Assembly: GCF_051466335.1 (NCBI RefSeq)
Contig: NZ_CP195793.1
Coordinates: 3,348,001-3,412,000, forward strand
From: Planctomicrobium sp051466335
GTDB taxonomy: Bacteria; Planctomycetota; Planctomycetia; Planctomycetales; Planctomycetaceae
DNA length: 64,000 bases
Direction: 5' to 3'
Shown: in pieces, positions 36,606-44,981 of the stretch
Layout: every line of letters begins with the position of its first letter
How positions within the stretch are numbered: the first letter of the stretch is position 1
Notes under the pieces: generated by a model
Told to the model about the DNA's origin: nothing
Seen by the model: the letters and a program-made list of their open reading frames with translations, nothing else
Database searches by the model: none
Made by a program: the position numbers and the translations under genes

Positions 36606-38609
36606 CTATCGAACCGCTCGCAGGTTTGCAGAGTCGTCAACCTCGACCGCTTTCGGACCGATCAGAGCGACAAGCTCTTCGCGTGACACAATCTCACGTT
36701 CGAGCAACGCATCTGAAATCTGATCGAGCTTCAGGCGATTCTCGTCCAAAAGGTGCATTGCCTGTTCCTGAGCTGCACGCAGGATTTTCTGCATTTCTTC
36801 GTCGATGACAAAGGCAGTCTGCTCGCTGTACTTGCGGGTTTCGTGCATCTCCTTGCCAAGGAATGGATGTTCTTCTTCATCACGAAATGCGACAGGTCCA
36901 ATTCGATCGCTCATTCCCCATGCCCCGACCATGCGGCGGGCAATCTGAGAAGCGCGTTTAAGATCGCTTTCAGCACCTGCGGAATACTCATCAAAAACAA
37001 GTTTCTCTGCAGCACGACCGCCGAGTGTCATTGCGAGTTGTTGACGCAGCCGGCTTTCGCCCATGTGCATCCGCTCTTCTTCGGGCAACAGCTGAGTCAC
37101 CCCTAGAGCACGACCGCGAGGAACGATGGTGACCTTGTGAACAGGATCGACTTCAGGCAGCAGCCATGCGATCAATGCATGTCCCGCCTCGTGGTACGCC
37201 GTCATACGACGCTCTTTGAGATTCATCACTTCTTCGCGAGGTACACCCATCAGAATCTTATCGCGAGCGTTTTCGAAGTCTCGCAAATTCACTTCTGATT
37301 TCCCTTCGCGGGCAGCAAACAGAGCAGCTTCATTGACCAGATTTCGCAGGTCTGCTCCGGAGAATCCGATCGTGCTATTCGCGATCTCGTCGAGATTGAC
37401 ATCAGCTCCCAGCGGCACTTTGCGAACGTGAACCTTCAGAATCCCCAGGCGACCTGCTCGACTTGGACGGTCAATCGCAACGTGTCGATCGAAACGTCCC
37501 GGACGGAGTAACGCAGGGTCGAGAACGTCTGGCCGGTTCGTCGCAGCGATGACGATCACAGCTTCGTTGGACTGGAATCCATCCATTTCGCTGAGGATCT
37601 GGTTCAGTGTCTGCTCGCGTTCATCGTGACCACCACCGACGCCCGCTCCACGAACACGACCGACAGCGTCGATCTCGTCGATGAACAGAATACAGGGGGC
37701 ATTTTCCTTCGCGGTCCGGAACATATCGCGGACGCGACTTGCCCCAACCCCAACGAACATCTGAATGAATTCAGAACCGTTGATTGAGTAAAACGGAACT
37801 CCAGCTTCCCCGGCGACCGCTCTGGAGAGCAGTGTTTTTCCTGTTCCCGGAGGCCCCGACAGTAGAACCCCTTTCGGAATTTCAGCCCCGAGCTTCCGGA
37901 ACTTTTCTGGCTCTTTGAGGAAGTCGACCACTTCCTCAAGTTCCCGCTTCGCGTGTTCCATTCCAGCGACATCCTGGAATGTTGTGTTCTGCTCTGAAGG
38001 GCGAAAACGCTTTGCCTGACTTTTGACGAAGCTGCCGAACATTCCGGAGTTCATCGGATCCGAAGATCGTCTCATCGCGAAAATGAAGAAGAGTGCAAGC
38101 AATCCTAGCGGCAAGAGATAAATGAGCGCCTGGAGAAAGACCATGCGGACATCATCATGGGCAGCCTTGTACTTGACTCCCTCATCGTCCAAAAGGCGAG
38201 TGAGATAGGCCCCTTCGAGTGTCGGAACGTCGGTCGTGAACTGATCGGAAAACTTCGGCTGTTCCAGTTTCAACGCCGGTTTGGCGGATTCCTCTCCATC
38301 TTTGGATGGAGCCAGAGCCGCCTTGTAGGAGTGCCAAGCTGTTTCCGCAGCTTTAACGTCTACCCAAGTCCCTTGCACAGAAAGAGGATAGAGCGTCGCT
38401 GACTTGACGTTCTTCGCTTTTACCTGATCCAGAAAGAAGGCGTAATCAATCGAAGTCCGATTGGCGGACATCAACCATTGGACCCCCAGTATCGCCAGAA
38501 CAATGGCGATCATGACGGTGATCATATAGGGGAATCCACCCTTTGGAGCAGCCTTTTCCTGTCCTGCTTCCTCAGAGTCGGTCTTCTTGGGCTTCGGAGC
38601 TTCCGTCAT
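36606..38609 (-). CDS. ftsH: ATP-dependent zinc metalloprotease FtsH
   Basis: 667 residues, normal for FtsH. Two membrane helices (FPYMITVMIAIVLAILGVQWL and the one near ALIYLLPLGLLALFF) flank a periplasmic domain with a planctomycete-type insertion (about residues 85-125, rich in Lys/Glu/Pro). The AAA+ domain has GPPGTGKT, LFIDEIDAVG and ATNRPDVLDPALLRPGRFDR; the protease has HEAGH with a later Asp. It degrades membrane and short-lived cytoplasmic proteins. It is divergent from the phage-head cassette (264 bp to the protease gene) and has its own terminator. Confidence 0.97.
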   Translation of the reverse strand: MTEAPKPKKTDSEEAGQEKAAPKGGFPYMITVMIAIVLAILGVQWLMSANRTSIDYAFFLDQVKAKNVKSATLYPLSVQGTWVDVKAAETAWHSYKAALAPSKDGEESAKPALKLEQPKFSDQFTTDVPTLEGAYLTRLLDDEGVKYKAAHDDVRMVFLQALIYLLPLGLLALFFIFAMRRSSDPMNSGMFGSFVKSQAKRFRPSEQNTTFQDVAGMEHAKRELEEVVDFLKEPEKFRKLGAEIPKGVLLSGPPGTGKTLLSRAVAGEAGVPFYSINGSEFIQMFVGVGASRVRDMFRTAKENAPCILFIDEIDAVGRVRGAGVGGGHDEREQTLNQILSEMDGFQSNEAVIVIAATNRPDVLDPALLRPGRFDRHVAIDRPSRAGRLGILKVHVRKVPLGADVNLDEIANSTIGFSGADLRNLVNEAALFAAREGKSEVNLRDFENARDKILMGVPREEVMNLKERRMTAYHEAGHALIAWLLPEVDPVHKVTIVPRGRALGVTQLLPEEERMHMGESRLRQQLAMTLGGRAAEKLVFDEYSAGAESDLKRASQIARRMVGAWGMSDRIGPVAFRDEEEHPFLGKEMHETRKYSEQTAFVIDEEMQKILRAAQEQAMHLLDENRLKLDQISDALLEREIVSREELVALIGPKAVEVDDSANLRAVR

Positions 38610-38873
38610 TCACTCACTCTTTATGAATCGCTGTATTCGGATGCTCGTGTCGAGCACGAGTCTCGCATTCTATCGAAGGAACGCTACACGACTACACCAC
38701 TTCTGACAATTACAACACAATAAACTTACAGAGTTTGGTGTCTGGATGGAACAAACTCACTGTTATTTGTCGGTGCCACCTTGAATGAGGGATGTTTAAG
38801 GCTCCAAACAGTGCTGCGCAACTGCATCTTGTTGATTTGAAAAGGTTTCAAATTTCGAAGCAAGGTGATTTCT

Positions 38874-39701
38874 ATGCAGTTGATGACGCTGAATGAGCGG
38901 ATTGAGAACTGGAATTCGGACCTTTCCGTCGACCAGACGAGACGACTTGTTGAAAACATCGCCATTGCAGGGCAATCTTCTCGCAATGGGTACGCTTACG
39001 CAGAAGATGCATTGGAGCAAGCAGTTGCGTTGTATGACGGAAAACCGGTCTTTTTAGATCACGCGGTGAGTCGGCAGCGACCGCTGGAACGGAGCACTCG
39101 CGATCTGGTTGGCTCGGTCGTGAATCCCCGATTTGAAAACGGGCGAATCCGAGGTGATATTCAGGTTCTTGACACTGAGAGTGGACGAACGTTTCTACGT
39201 CTTGTCGAGGCGGAAGTGCCCGGTGTGGGGATGTCGCACGTGGTTCTGGCAGAACGGTCGCAAGATGGAACACAGGTTGTGCGAATCGCACAGGTTTACT
39301 CTGTCGACGCTGTGATTAACCCTGCGACCACCACGACCTTCTCCGAGTCAATTTCACCCGGCGAAGTGGATGCCGTTCGCAATGAACGGGACAATCTGAT
39401 TCTGGAAGTCGCCCATCTTCGAAACCGACTCGCCATCGCATCCAATGCGGAAGATGTCCGAAAATTGGTGACTCAGTCGGGACTCGCCCCGGAAGCGGTG
39501 AGTGATTGCTTTTTCGAACAACTTCTTTCTACCCCACATCTGGAACTCCGACGAAAGCTGATCGAAGACAGAAAGCAGCTTTGGTCGCGGCGTCTCTCGC
39601 ACAAGGACGAACGTCTCGCCGAGAGCCACACACGCCTCCGGGTTGCCCCGACGAATGCCGACGCTGACGATTTTCTTCGCGTTCTGAAACGCGCAGCGTG
39701 A
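38874..39701 (+). CDS. Phage prohead protease-like protein (Mu I type)
   Basis: 275 residues from the ATG at 38874 (AGGTG 7 nt upstream; a GTG three codons earlier is weaker). The N-terminal two-thirds resemble phage head-maturation proteases: the pattern AIAGQSSRNGYAYAEDALEQA, LDHAVSRQRPLERSTRDLVGSV, GVGMSHVVLAERSQDG and SVDAVINPATTTTF, with a His (LDH) and a Ser (GMSH) as candidate catalytic residues. The last 80 residues (from about 190) are helical and charged, like a fused scaffold part. In phages the enzyme cleaves scaffold and capsid during head assembly. It opens the three-gene cassette with the decoration and capsid genes. Family call from pattern; activity is inferred. Confidence 0.72.
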   Translation: MQLMTLNERIENWNSDLSVDQTRRLVENIAIAGQSSRNGYAYAEDALEQAVALYDGKPVFLDHAVSRQRPLERSTRDLVGSVVNPRFENGRIRGDIQVLDTESGRTFLRLVEAEVPGVGMSHVVLAERSQDGTQVVRIAQVYSVDAVINPATTTTFSESISPGEVDAVRNERDNLILEVAHLRNRLAIASNAEDVRKLVTQSGLAPEAVSDCFFEQLLSTPHLELRRKLIEDRKQLWSRRLSHKDERLAESHTRLRVAPTNADADDFLRVLKRAA

Positions 39702-39790
39702 TCTGGCCATCCTCCTCGTGATGTTTCCAAGCTTTTCACTGCTCCACCATTCTGGTGGGGTCTCCCTTCCCCTTGAGAAAAGAGACTTAA

Positions 39791-40267
39791 ATGAACAAAT
39801 TGCGATTTCGATCTGGTCAGGTTCATCTGCGTAAGGTCCGTGTGGCAGCCGACACCGTGATCGAAGCGGGCGATCTGGTTTGGTTGGACACTTCCAGCGC
39901 CAAGCCGGCGGCCGCGTTCACCTGGACGACGAATCTGGCCACGACACAGGGAAACTTTGCCGAAAAGTTTCTTGGAGTCGCTCACCAACCGAGCGCAGTG
40001 GGAGAGACCGCGCCGATTTCGGTCGATGTCAGTTCGGAAAGTGTCTATGAATTCGACGTCGCCTCTGCCAGCTACGAACTTGGCACGACCTTGGGTCCTG
40101 ACGAAGGCTCCAGTAAGCTTCAAAACAAACAGCTGAAGGCGAGTGCTGCCGCTGCATCCATTGCTCGGGCTGCCGAGTTCACGACCAGCGCTGCGACGAC
40201 TCTTCGCGTGACGTTCGCTTCTGCGTACACCACCGCGACAGCCAACGTGAATGCACAAATCGGATAG
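39791..40267 (+). CDS. Phage head decoration-like protein
   Basis: 158 residues, placed between the protease-like and capsid-like genes, the usual position of head decoration or stabilisation genes. It reads MNKLRFRSGQVHLRKVRVAA, then AGDLVWLDTSSAKPAAAF and EKFLGVAHQPSAVGETAPI, a pattern seen in small capsid-cement proteins of the DUF2190 sort (GDLV... FLGVA...). The tail is Ala/Thr-rich (TTSAATTLRVTFASAYTTATANVNAQIG). No signal peptide or membrane helix. The identification rests on gene order and general pattern, not on a diagnostic motif. Confidence 0.6.
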   Translation: MNKLRFRSGQVHLRKVRVAADTVIEAGDLVWLDTSSAKPAAAFTWTTNLATTQGNFAEKFLGVAHQPSAVGETAPISVDVSSESVYEFDVASASYELGTTLGPDEGSSKLQNKQLKASAAAASIARAAEFTTSAATTLRVTFASAYTTATANVNAQIG

Positions 40268-40501
40268 TCCAGCGTATTTCGTGCGAGTCGGACGTCACCG
40301 CGGGATGCATGACCGCGACAGAAGGTAATTCGCCCGTGTTCTCTTCAGTGCCTGAATGGGAACTGGGCGAGCGCACTTCTGATTCAATGATTTTCAAATC
40401 AGTGGCTCCGACATGTCGTCTCTGGTCAAGACCGACGTTGGCCAGCTTCAGAGCATTCTGCTCTCCAGATGATTTCTCTCCACTTTGATGATCGAGGTTT
40501 T

Positions 40502-41716
40502 ATGCGCGGAAGTTCCGTCCAAACGTTGATTGAATCTCACGGTCCAGCAGGGTTCTATCACAAAATTGTTGAGCTGCTGAATGAGAAGAAATTGACTCCC
40601 GATGACTTCTCCTACCATGAATTGGCGGATGCGTGCGGCGTACTCCCTCGCTTACGCTCATTGAATGAGTCGCAACCGCTTGACGACTTGCTGGATGTAC
40701 CAGGAGCGGTCAACACTCTGTTGCGGGAGTCCAATCCCGGTGCAAGCGCACATCTATTCCAGGTGGTTACTGGCGAACTGATTGGCCGCAAGGTGATTGA
40801 AGGTTACGAAGACGACGCGGGCTTTATCGGTGATCGTCTCGTCAACGCGATTCCCAGCCGACTTCGCAACGCCAAGATCGCTGGCTTTCGAGCACTGGGT
40901 GGTCCAACCGAAGTTGCTGAGGGGCACCCGTACGAGGAATCGAGCTTCGCCGAAAAGTTTGTCACCTCGCTGGAATCGAAGCAGGGTCGCATCCTCAGCA
41001 TTAACGAGGAGTTGATTGCATTCGACCAAACCGGCGAAATCCATCGAAGGGCGATGGCACTTGGATATTACCTGCGACAGGAACGAGAACGCACGATCGT
41101 CCGGGCAGTGACTGATGCAGATGCCTCGGGAGGTCAATTCGTCTACCGCCCCTCTGGAACTGGACAGTCTCTCTACGCGTCGAATGGTTCCAATCGGAAC
41201 TACATCGGAAGTGGCAATACCACATCAAGCGCCTTCAACGCTGCGGTCCCATTGACCAGTTGGACCGATATCGAGAAAGCGCTGCACTATCGCGCGACTG
41301 AGGTCAAAGATGACCGGGTGGATGGCCAATCGCGACCAATCGTCGCTCCTGCGCGGCAGATCCTGGTTTCCGAGAAGCTTCGCGGAACGGCACGGAGTAT
41401 TGTGCAGTCGACCGAAGTCCAGGTGAACACATCCAGCAGCGAAACCCGTTTCGCAAATCCAGTTCATAATCTGCTGGAAGTGCTGAGTTCTCCGTTTCTT
41501 GATGAGCAAGGGGGGAGCGCCGCCTCGCACTGGTATCTGGGCGACTTCCGCCGTCAGTTTATCTGGACTGAGATTTGGCCGGTCCAGACATTCCTGCAAC
41601 GCACAGAAGGTCCTGCATCGTTCGATCGGGATGTGGTTCTCCGTGTGAAGGCTCGCTACTTCGGCGGAGTGAGTGCGGTTGACACTGCATATGTGACAAA
41701 GGTGACTGGGGCGTAA
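40502..41716 (+). CDS. Phage major capsid protein-like (Mu gpT / HK97-fold type)
   Basis: 404 residues from the ATG at 40502 (GAGG 5 nt upstream); the frame also opens at 40469, where a 19-codon ORF stops in an ATGA overlap. The C-terminal third has the capsid-like run ARQILVSEKLRGTARSIVQS, HNLLEVLSSPFLDE, WYLGDFRRQFIWTEIWPVQTF and SFDRDVVLRVKARYFGGVSAVD, very like Mu-type major head proteins. The N-terminal part (ESHGPAGFYHKIVELLNEKKL) would be the scaffold-facing segment. A strong terminator follows. No portal, terminase or tail gene is nearby, so either a prophage remnant or a domesticated capsid gene. The frame is full length with no sign of decay. Confidence 0.75.
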   Translation: MRGSSVQTLIESHGPAGFYHKIVELLNEKKLTPDDFSYHELADACGVLPRLRSLNESQPLDDLLDVPGAVNTLLRESNPGASAHLFQVVTGELIGRKVIEGYEDDAGFIGDRLVNAIPSRLRNAKIAGFRALGGPTEVAEGHPYEESSFAEKFVTSLESKQGRILSINEELIAFDQTGEIHRRAMALGYYLRQERERTIVRAVTDADASGGQFVYRPSGTGQSLYASNGSNRNYIGSGNTTSSAFNAAVPLTSWTDIEKALHYRATEVKDDRVDGQSRPIVAPARQILVSEKLRGTARSIVQSTEVQVNTSSSETRFANPVHNLLEVLSSPFLDEQGGSAASHWYLGDFRRQFIWTEIWPVQTFLQRTEGPASFDRDVVLRVKARYFGGVSAVDTAYVTKVTGA

Positions 41717-41758
41717 CCAAGAACAACAGCCACGCTAAGTTTTCGATTTCAAAAAACG

Positions 41759-41795
41759 AACGGACCTCTTCATCGCAGTGATGGAGAGGTCCGTT
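41759..41795 (+). terminator. Intrinsic terminator after the capsid gene
   Basis: aacggacctcttcat / atggagaggtccgtt, a 15-bp stem with one G-T pair and a 7-nt loop, then gagtttt. Confidence 0.85.
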
Positions 41796-41820
41796 GAGTT
41801 TTCATATTGATGCCGATGCG

Positions 41821-41852
41821 CAGGTCGGGGATTCGACTCCCACCTCCAGCAC
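41821..41852 (+). other. tRNA/tmRNA 3'-end-like fragment
   Basis: ggggattcgactcccacctcc followed by agcac resembles the T-arm and acceptor 3' end of a tRNA or tmRNA (ttcgactccc is the common tmRNA T-loop wording). No cloverleaf or tmRNA body precedes it, because a terminator hairpin ends 26 bp before. It could be a duplicated attachment-site core left by integration of the neighbouring phage-like DNA, or chance. Confidence 0.3.
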
Positions 41853-41873
41853 AAAGCTCCCCTGAGGGGCCTC

Positions 41874-43271
41874 TTAGTACATCTGTACCTGCTTTTCGTA
41901 GGAGATGTCGTACTTCTTCATCTTCTTATAAAGCGTGGTTCGGTTAATCCCAAGAACCCGGGCTGTCTCCTGACGATTCCAGCCATGCTGTTCCAAAGCA
42001 TCGATGATGATTTGTCGTTCCGGATCAGCGAGGGCAGACTTCAACCCTGCAGATCCAAGGGACCGGTTGTAACCATAATGAGCTTCTACTTCCTCGCGTC
42101 GGAAGTTCTCTGGAAGGTCATGGACGCCGAGCACATCGGATTTCGAAAGAACCACTGCGCGTTCAATTACGTTCACGAGTTCACGAACATTCCCCGGCCA
42201 GGAATAACGCTGCAACGCTTGCAAGGCGTGATCGTCAAGCCCTCGAATGTGCTTACCGGTCTGCTGATTGAACTCCGCAAGGTAATGGTCAACCAGCAGC
42301 GGAATGTCGCCGAGTCGCTCTCTCAATGGAGGCTGCGTCACGGAAATGACGTTGATTCGGTAAAACAGGTCCTGTCGGAAATCGCCCGAGCGGACGCGTG
42401 CTTCGAGGTCTTCGTTCGTTGCGAGAATCAGGCGAACGTCCACCTTGTGAGTGACAGACCCGCCGACGGCTTCGAACTCACGATCCTGAAGAACTCGCAG
42501 TAGCTTGACCTGCAGGCTTTGTGACGCTGTTCCGATTTCATCCAGGAAGAGCGTTCCGCCGTTCGCCTGTAGAAACTTCCCAGGCTTGTCCTGTGTTGCA
42601 CCGGTGAATGAACCTTTGACGTGTCCGAACAATTCGCTTTCCAGAAGCGAATCAGGAAGAGCGCCGCAGGCGACTTCGATGAACGGTTTATCACGACGTG
42701 AACTGAGTTGATGGATTGCACGAGCGGTGATCGTCTTCCCCGTCCCGTTTTCGCCAAGGATCAACACGGTTGTGCGGGTATCAGCGACGCTTTCCACGAG
42801 GTCGAACATCTTCGACATCTTGTAGTCACGACCGATAATGTTCGAGATGCCAAATTTCTCGTTGAGTTGTTTTCGGAGCGACTTATTTTCTTCAACGATC
42901 TTGCGTTGCCCTAAAGCACGCTGAATCGAGAAATTCAATTCATCGTCGATCACAGGTTTCGTGAGGTAGTCGAACGCTCCGAGTCGAATGGCTTCGACAG
43001 CACTTTCAATCGTGCCATAGCCAGTGAGCAGAATAATCGCGGTGTCAGGGCAGTGAAGAACCGACCATTCCAGTAGCTGGAAGCCATCCTGATCCGGCAG
43101 ATTGACGTCACAGATGACGACCTGAAAGGGCATCTCTTTCATGCGATCCATTGCCTCTCGGCAAGTAGTCGCAGTTTCCGTCCGATGACCGAGGCTTCTT
43201 AGATAATCAGCCATCGCTTCGCAGATGTGGCGATCGTCATCAACAACTAGCAACGAACCCTGGTTCGTCAT
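41874..43271 (-). CDS. Sigma-54-type response regulator (NtrC family)
   Basis: 465 residues from the ATG at 43271. Receiver domain at 1-120 with LLVVDDDRHI, the phospho-acceptor Asp in VVICDVNLPDQDG and the Lys in YLTKPV. AAA+ domain about 140-380 with LILGENGTGKT (Walker A), GTLFLDEIG (Walker B) and the sigma-54 contact loop written GSFTGA rather than GAFTGA. A Fis-type HTH ends the protein (ETARVLGINRTTLYKKMKKY). It should activate sigma-54 promoters on phosphorylation. No histidine kinase adjoins, so its partner is elsewhere. It lies downstream of the capsid cassette, on the opposite strand. Confidence 0.93.
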   Translation of the reverse strand: MTNQGSLLVVDDDRHICEAMADYLRSLGHRTETATTCREAMDRMKEMPFQVVICDVNLPDQDGFQLLEWSVLHCPDTAIILLTGYGTIESAVEAIRLGAFDYLTKPVIDDELNFSIQRALGQRKIVEENKSLRKQLNEKFGISNIIGRDYKMSKMFDLVESVADTRTTVLILGENGTGKTITARAIHQLSSRRDKPFIEVACGALPDSLLESELFGHVKGSFTGATQDKPGKFLQANGGTLFLDEIGTASQSLQVKLLRVLQDREFEAVGGSVTHKVDVRLILATNEDLEARVRSGDFRQDLFYRINVISVTQPPLRERLGDIPLLVDHYLAEFNQQTGKHIRGLDDHALQALQRYSWPGNVRELVNVIERAVVLSKSDVLGVHDLPENFRREEVEAHYGYNRSLGSAGLKSALADPERQIIIDALEQHGWNRQETARVLGINRTTLYKKMKKYDISYEKQVQMY

Positions 43272-43894
43272 GATGTTTCTTTCTCTATGCATACGGCGAA
43301 CCCGCCGGTCGGCGATTCGGAGCCAGGCCGTCGTATCCGCGAACATGCCAGGCTCGAGGCGCGAGGTGTACTCTTGCCGGTGAACTCAATTCATTCTTGA
43401 ACGTGCAAACCGAGAGATCATCCCGACTGACGTCGAAGTTCATTCGTACCGGAGAGCGGGAGGGTTCCGCGATGCCCGACACAATACGACAACTCTGCGA
43501 TCCGCTGACTCAAACAGTCGTCGGTCGAGAGGTCGATTGCGCAGATGTGCTCCGTCTTGTCATCGCTTCTCTATCCAAAGAAGCTGGCGGTCGACTTGGC
43601 TCGCGTCGATTGGGTTGAATCCATCCGTAGCGACACGTGTTGCTTCGATCGTTACAGAAAACTACGTCATGGATGCCGCGAGGCAACAAGTTTTCCAAGA
43701 ATTTGTGGCGAGAGTGAATCGCGTGAATTCAGTGAGGTCCGACAGAGTAACAAACCTCAAAACCTGTGGTTTCCCAGAGATTTACGCGATTTCGCTCCTC
43801 ACCTCTAAGGGGCCCTGAGAACAGTGTTGATTTCCCGAAACACAAAGCGTGCATTTCGTCAACGCGATTCAAATTTTCAACTGAGTTGATTGAT
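43272..43894. other. Intergenic region without a confident gene
   Basis: About 620 bp. A 48-codon plus frame (43472-43618, MPDTIRQLCDPLTQ...) has a GGGAGG upstream and might be real, and overlapping plus frames run to about 43818; none is recognised. It could hold a decayed gene, given overlapping short frames in the same direction. Confidence 0.3.
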
Positions 43895-43934
43895 AAAAAA
43901 AGAACGCCAATTTTGACACGGGCGTTCTTTTTTT
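43895..43934 (-). terminator. Bidirectional terminator after thiG
   Basis: aaaaaaagaacgcc / ggcgttcttttttt, a 14-bp stem with A-run and T-run on both sides and a 12-nt loop. Confidence 0.9.
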
Positions 43935-43960
43935 AGATTCAAACACTTCGATATGTGGCG

Positions 43961-44800
43961 TTAGCGAGAGAGATTGATCACGCCGGTTTCTGGGCTGGAA
44001 GCTGTCGCGTACAGCCGCTTGGGAATACGACCAGCACGCCATGCAGACCGTCCGGCCCGGCATGCATCACGCATTGCCTGAGCCATCAATGGAGCGTCCT
44101 GTGCGCTTGCAATCCCTGTGTTGAGCAGGACGCCATCGCATCCCAGCTCCATCGCGATGGCGACGTCGCTGGCAGTTCCCACTCCAGCATCAACAATCAC
44201 CGGATAGTCGGGATCGTTCTCTTTCAGGTATTCCAGACAGATCCGAATATTGTTCGGATTCAAAATCCCCTGCCCGCTCCCGATTGGACTCCCAGCGGGC
44301 ATGACCGATGTCGCCCCAGCGTCCTTCAGACGACGAGCTGTGATTGGATCGTCTGTGGTATAGCAAAGGACTTGAAACCCATCAGCGACCAGTTTTTCAG
44401 TCGCCTGAAGCGTCGCGATCGGGTCTGGGAGAAGCGTGCGAGTGTCTCCCAACACTTCCAGCTTGACCCAGTCGGAGCCCGGGTTTTCAAGACCGAGGAG
44501 AATCTCTCGCCCCAACCTTGCAACACGAACAGCGTCGTCGGCATTAAAACAGCCGGCGGTGTTCGGCAGAATCGTATATTTCTTCAGGTCGATGTAGTCG
44601 AGGATATTTCGCCCCTCCTTGTCGATCAGTCTCTCGCGACGGACAGCGACCGTAATGACTTCAGCTTCGCTGATTTCAAGACAATTCCGCATCTGGTCAA
44701 ACGTCGTGTACTTACCGGTTCCAACAATGAGTCGGGACTGGAAAGTGTGGCTGCCCAGAACAAGTGGCTTGTCTGTATTTAGCAGGAGAGGAGAACTCAT
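43961..44800 (-). CDS. thiG: Thiazole synthase
   Basis: 279 residues. ThiG forms the thiazole ring of thiamine from deoxyxylulose phosphate and ThiS thiocarboxylate. Visible: SRLIVGTGKYTTF at the start of the barrel, the Schiff-base Lys region (AEVITVAVRRERL), ILPNTAGCFNADDAVRVARLGRE, WVKLEVLGD, and PVIVDAGVGTASDVAIAMELGCDGVLLNTGIA. The final 20 residues (RIPKRLYATASSPETGVINL) are typical. No thiS or thiH lies next to it, so the pathway is split in this genome; thiL is 22 kb away. A terminator follows at once. Confidence 0.96.
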   Translation of the reverse strand: MSSPLLLNTDKPLVLGSHTFQSRLIVGTGKYTTFDQMRNCLEISEAEVITVAVRRERLIDKEGRNILDYIDLKKYTILPNTAGCFNADDAVRVARLGREILLGLENPGSDWVKLEVLGDTRTLLPDPIATLQATEKLVADGFQVLCYTTDDPITARRLKDAGATSVMPAGSPIGSGQGILNPNNIRICLEYLKENDPDYPVIVDAGVGTASDVAIAMELGCDGVLLNTGIASAQDAPLMAQAMRDACRAGRSAWRAGRIPKRLYATASSPETGVINLSR

Positions 44801-44981
44801 GGAATTTGTCCAATCTCAGGAGATCAGGAAATCGGCCGACCTCGGGACTCAACGTCAACAAGTGACGTCCGTTCACTCTAGAACGCTACCAGTTGAGGAT
44901 CGTTGAGGAATAAGAGTGACAGAAACGAACCATTAAGGCACCATCATCCACGGGGACAACGGTGCCTCATGGCAATTTCGC

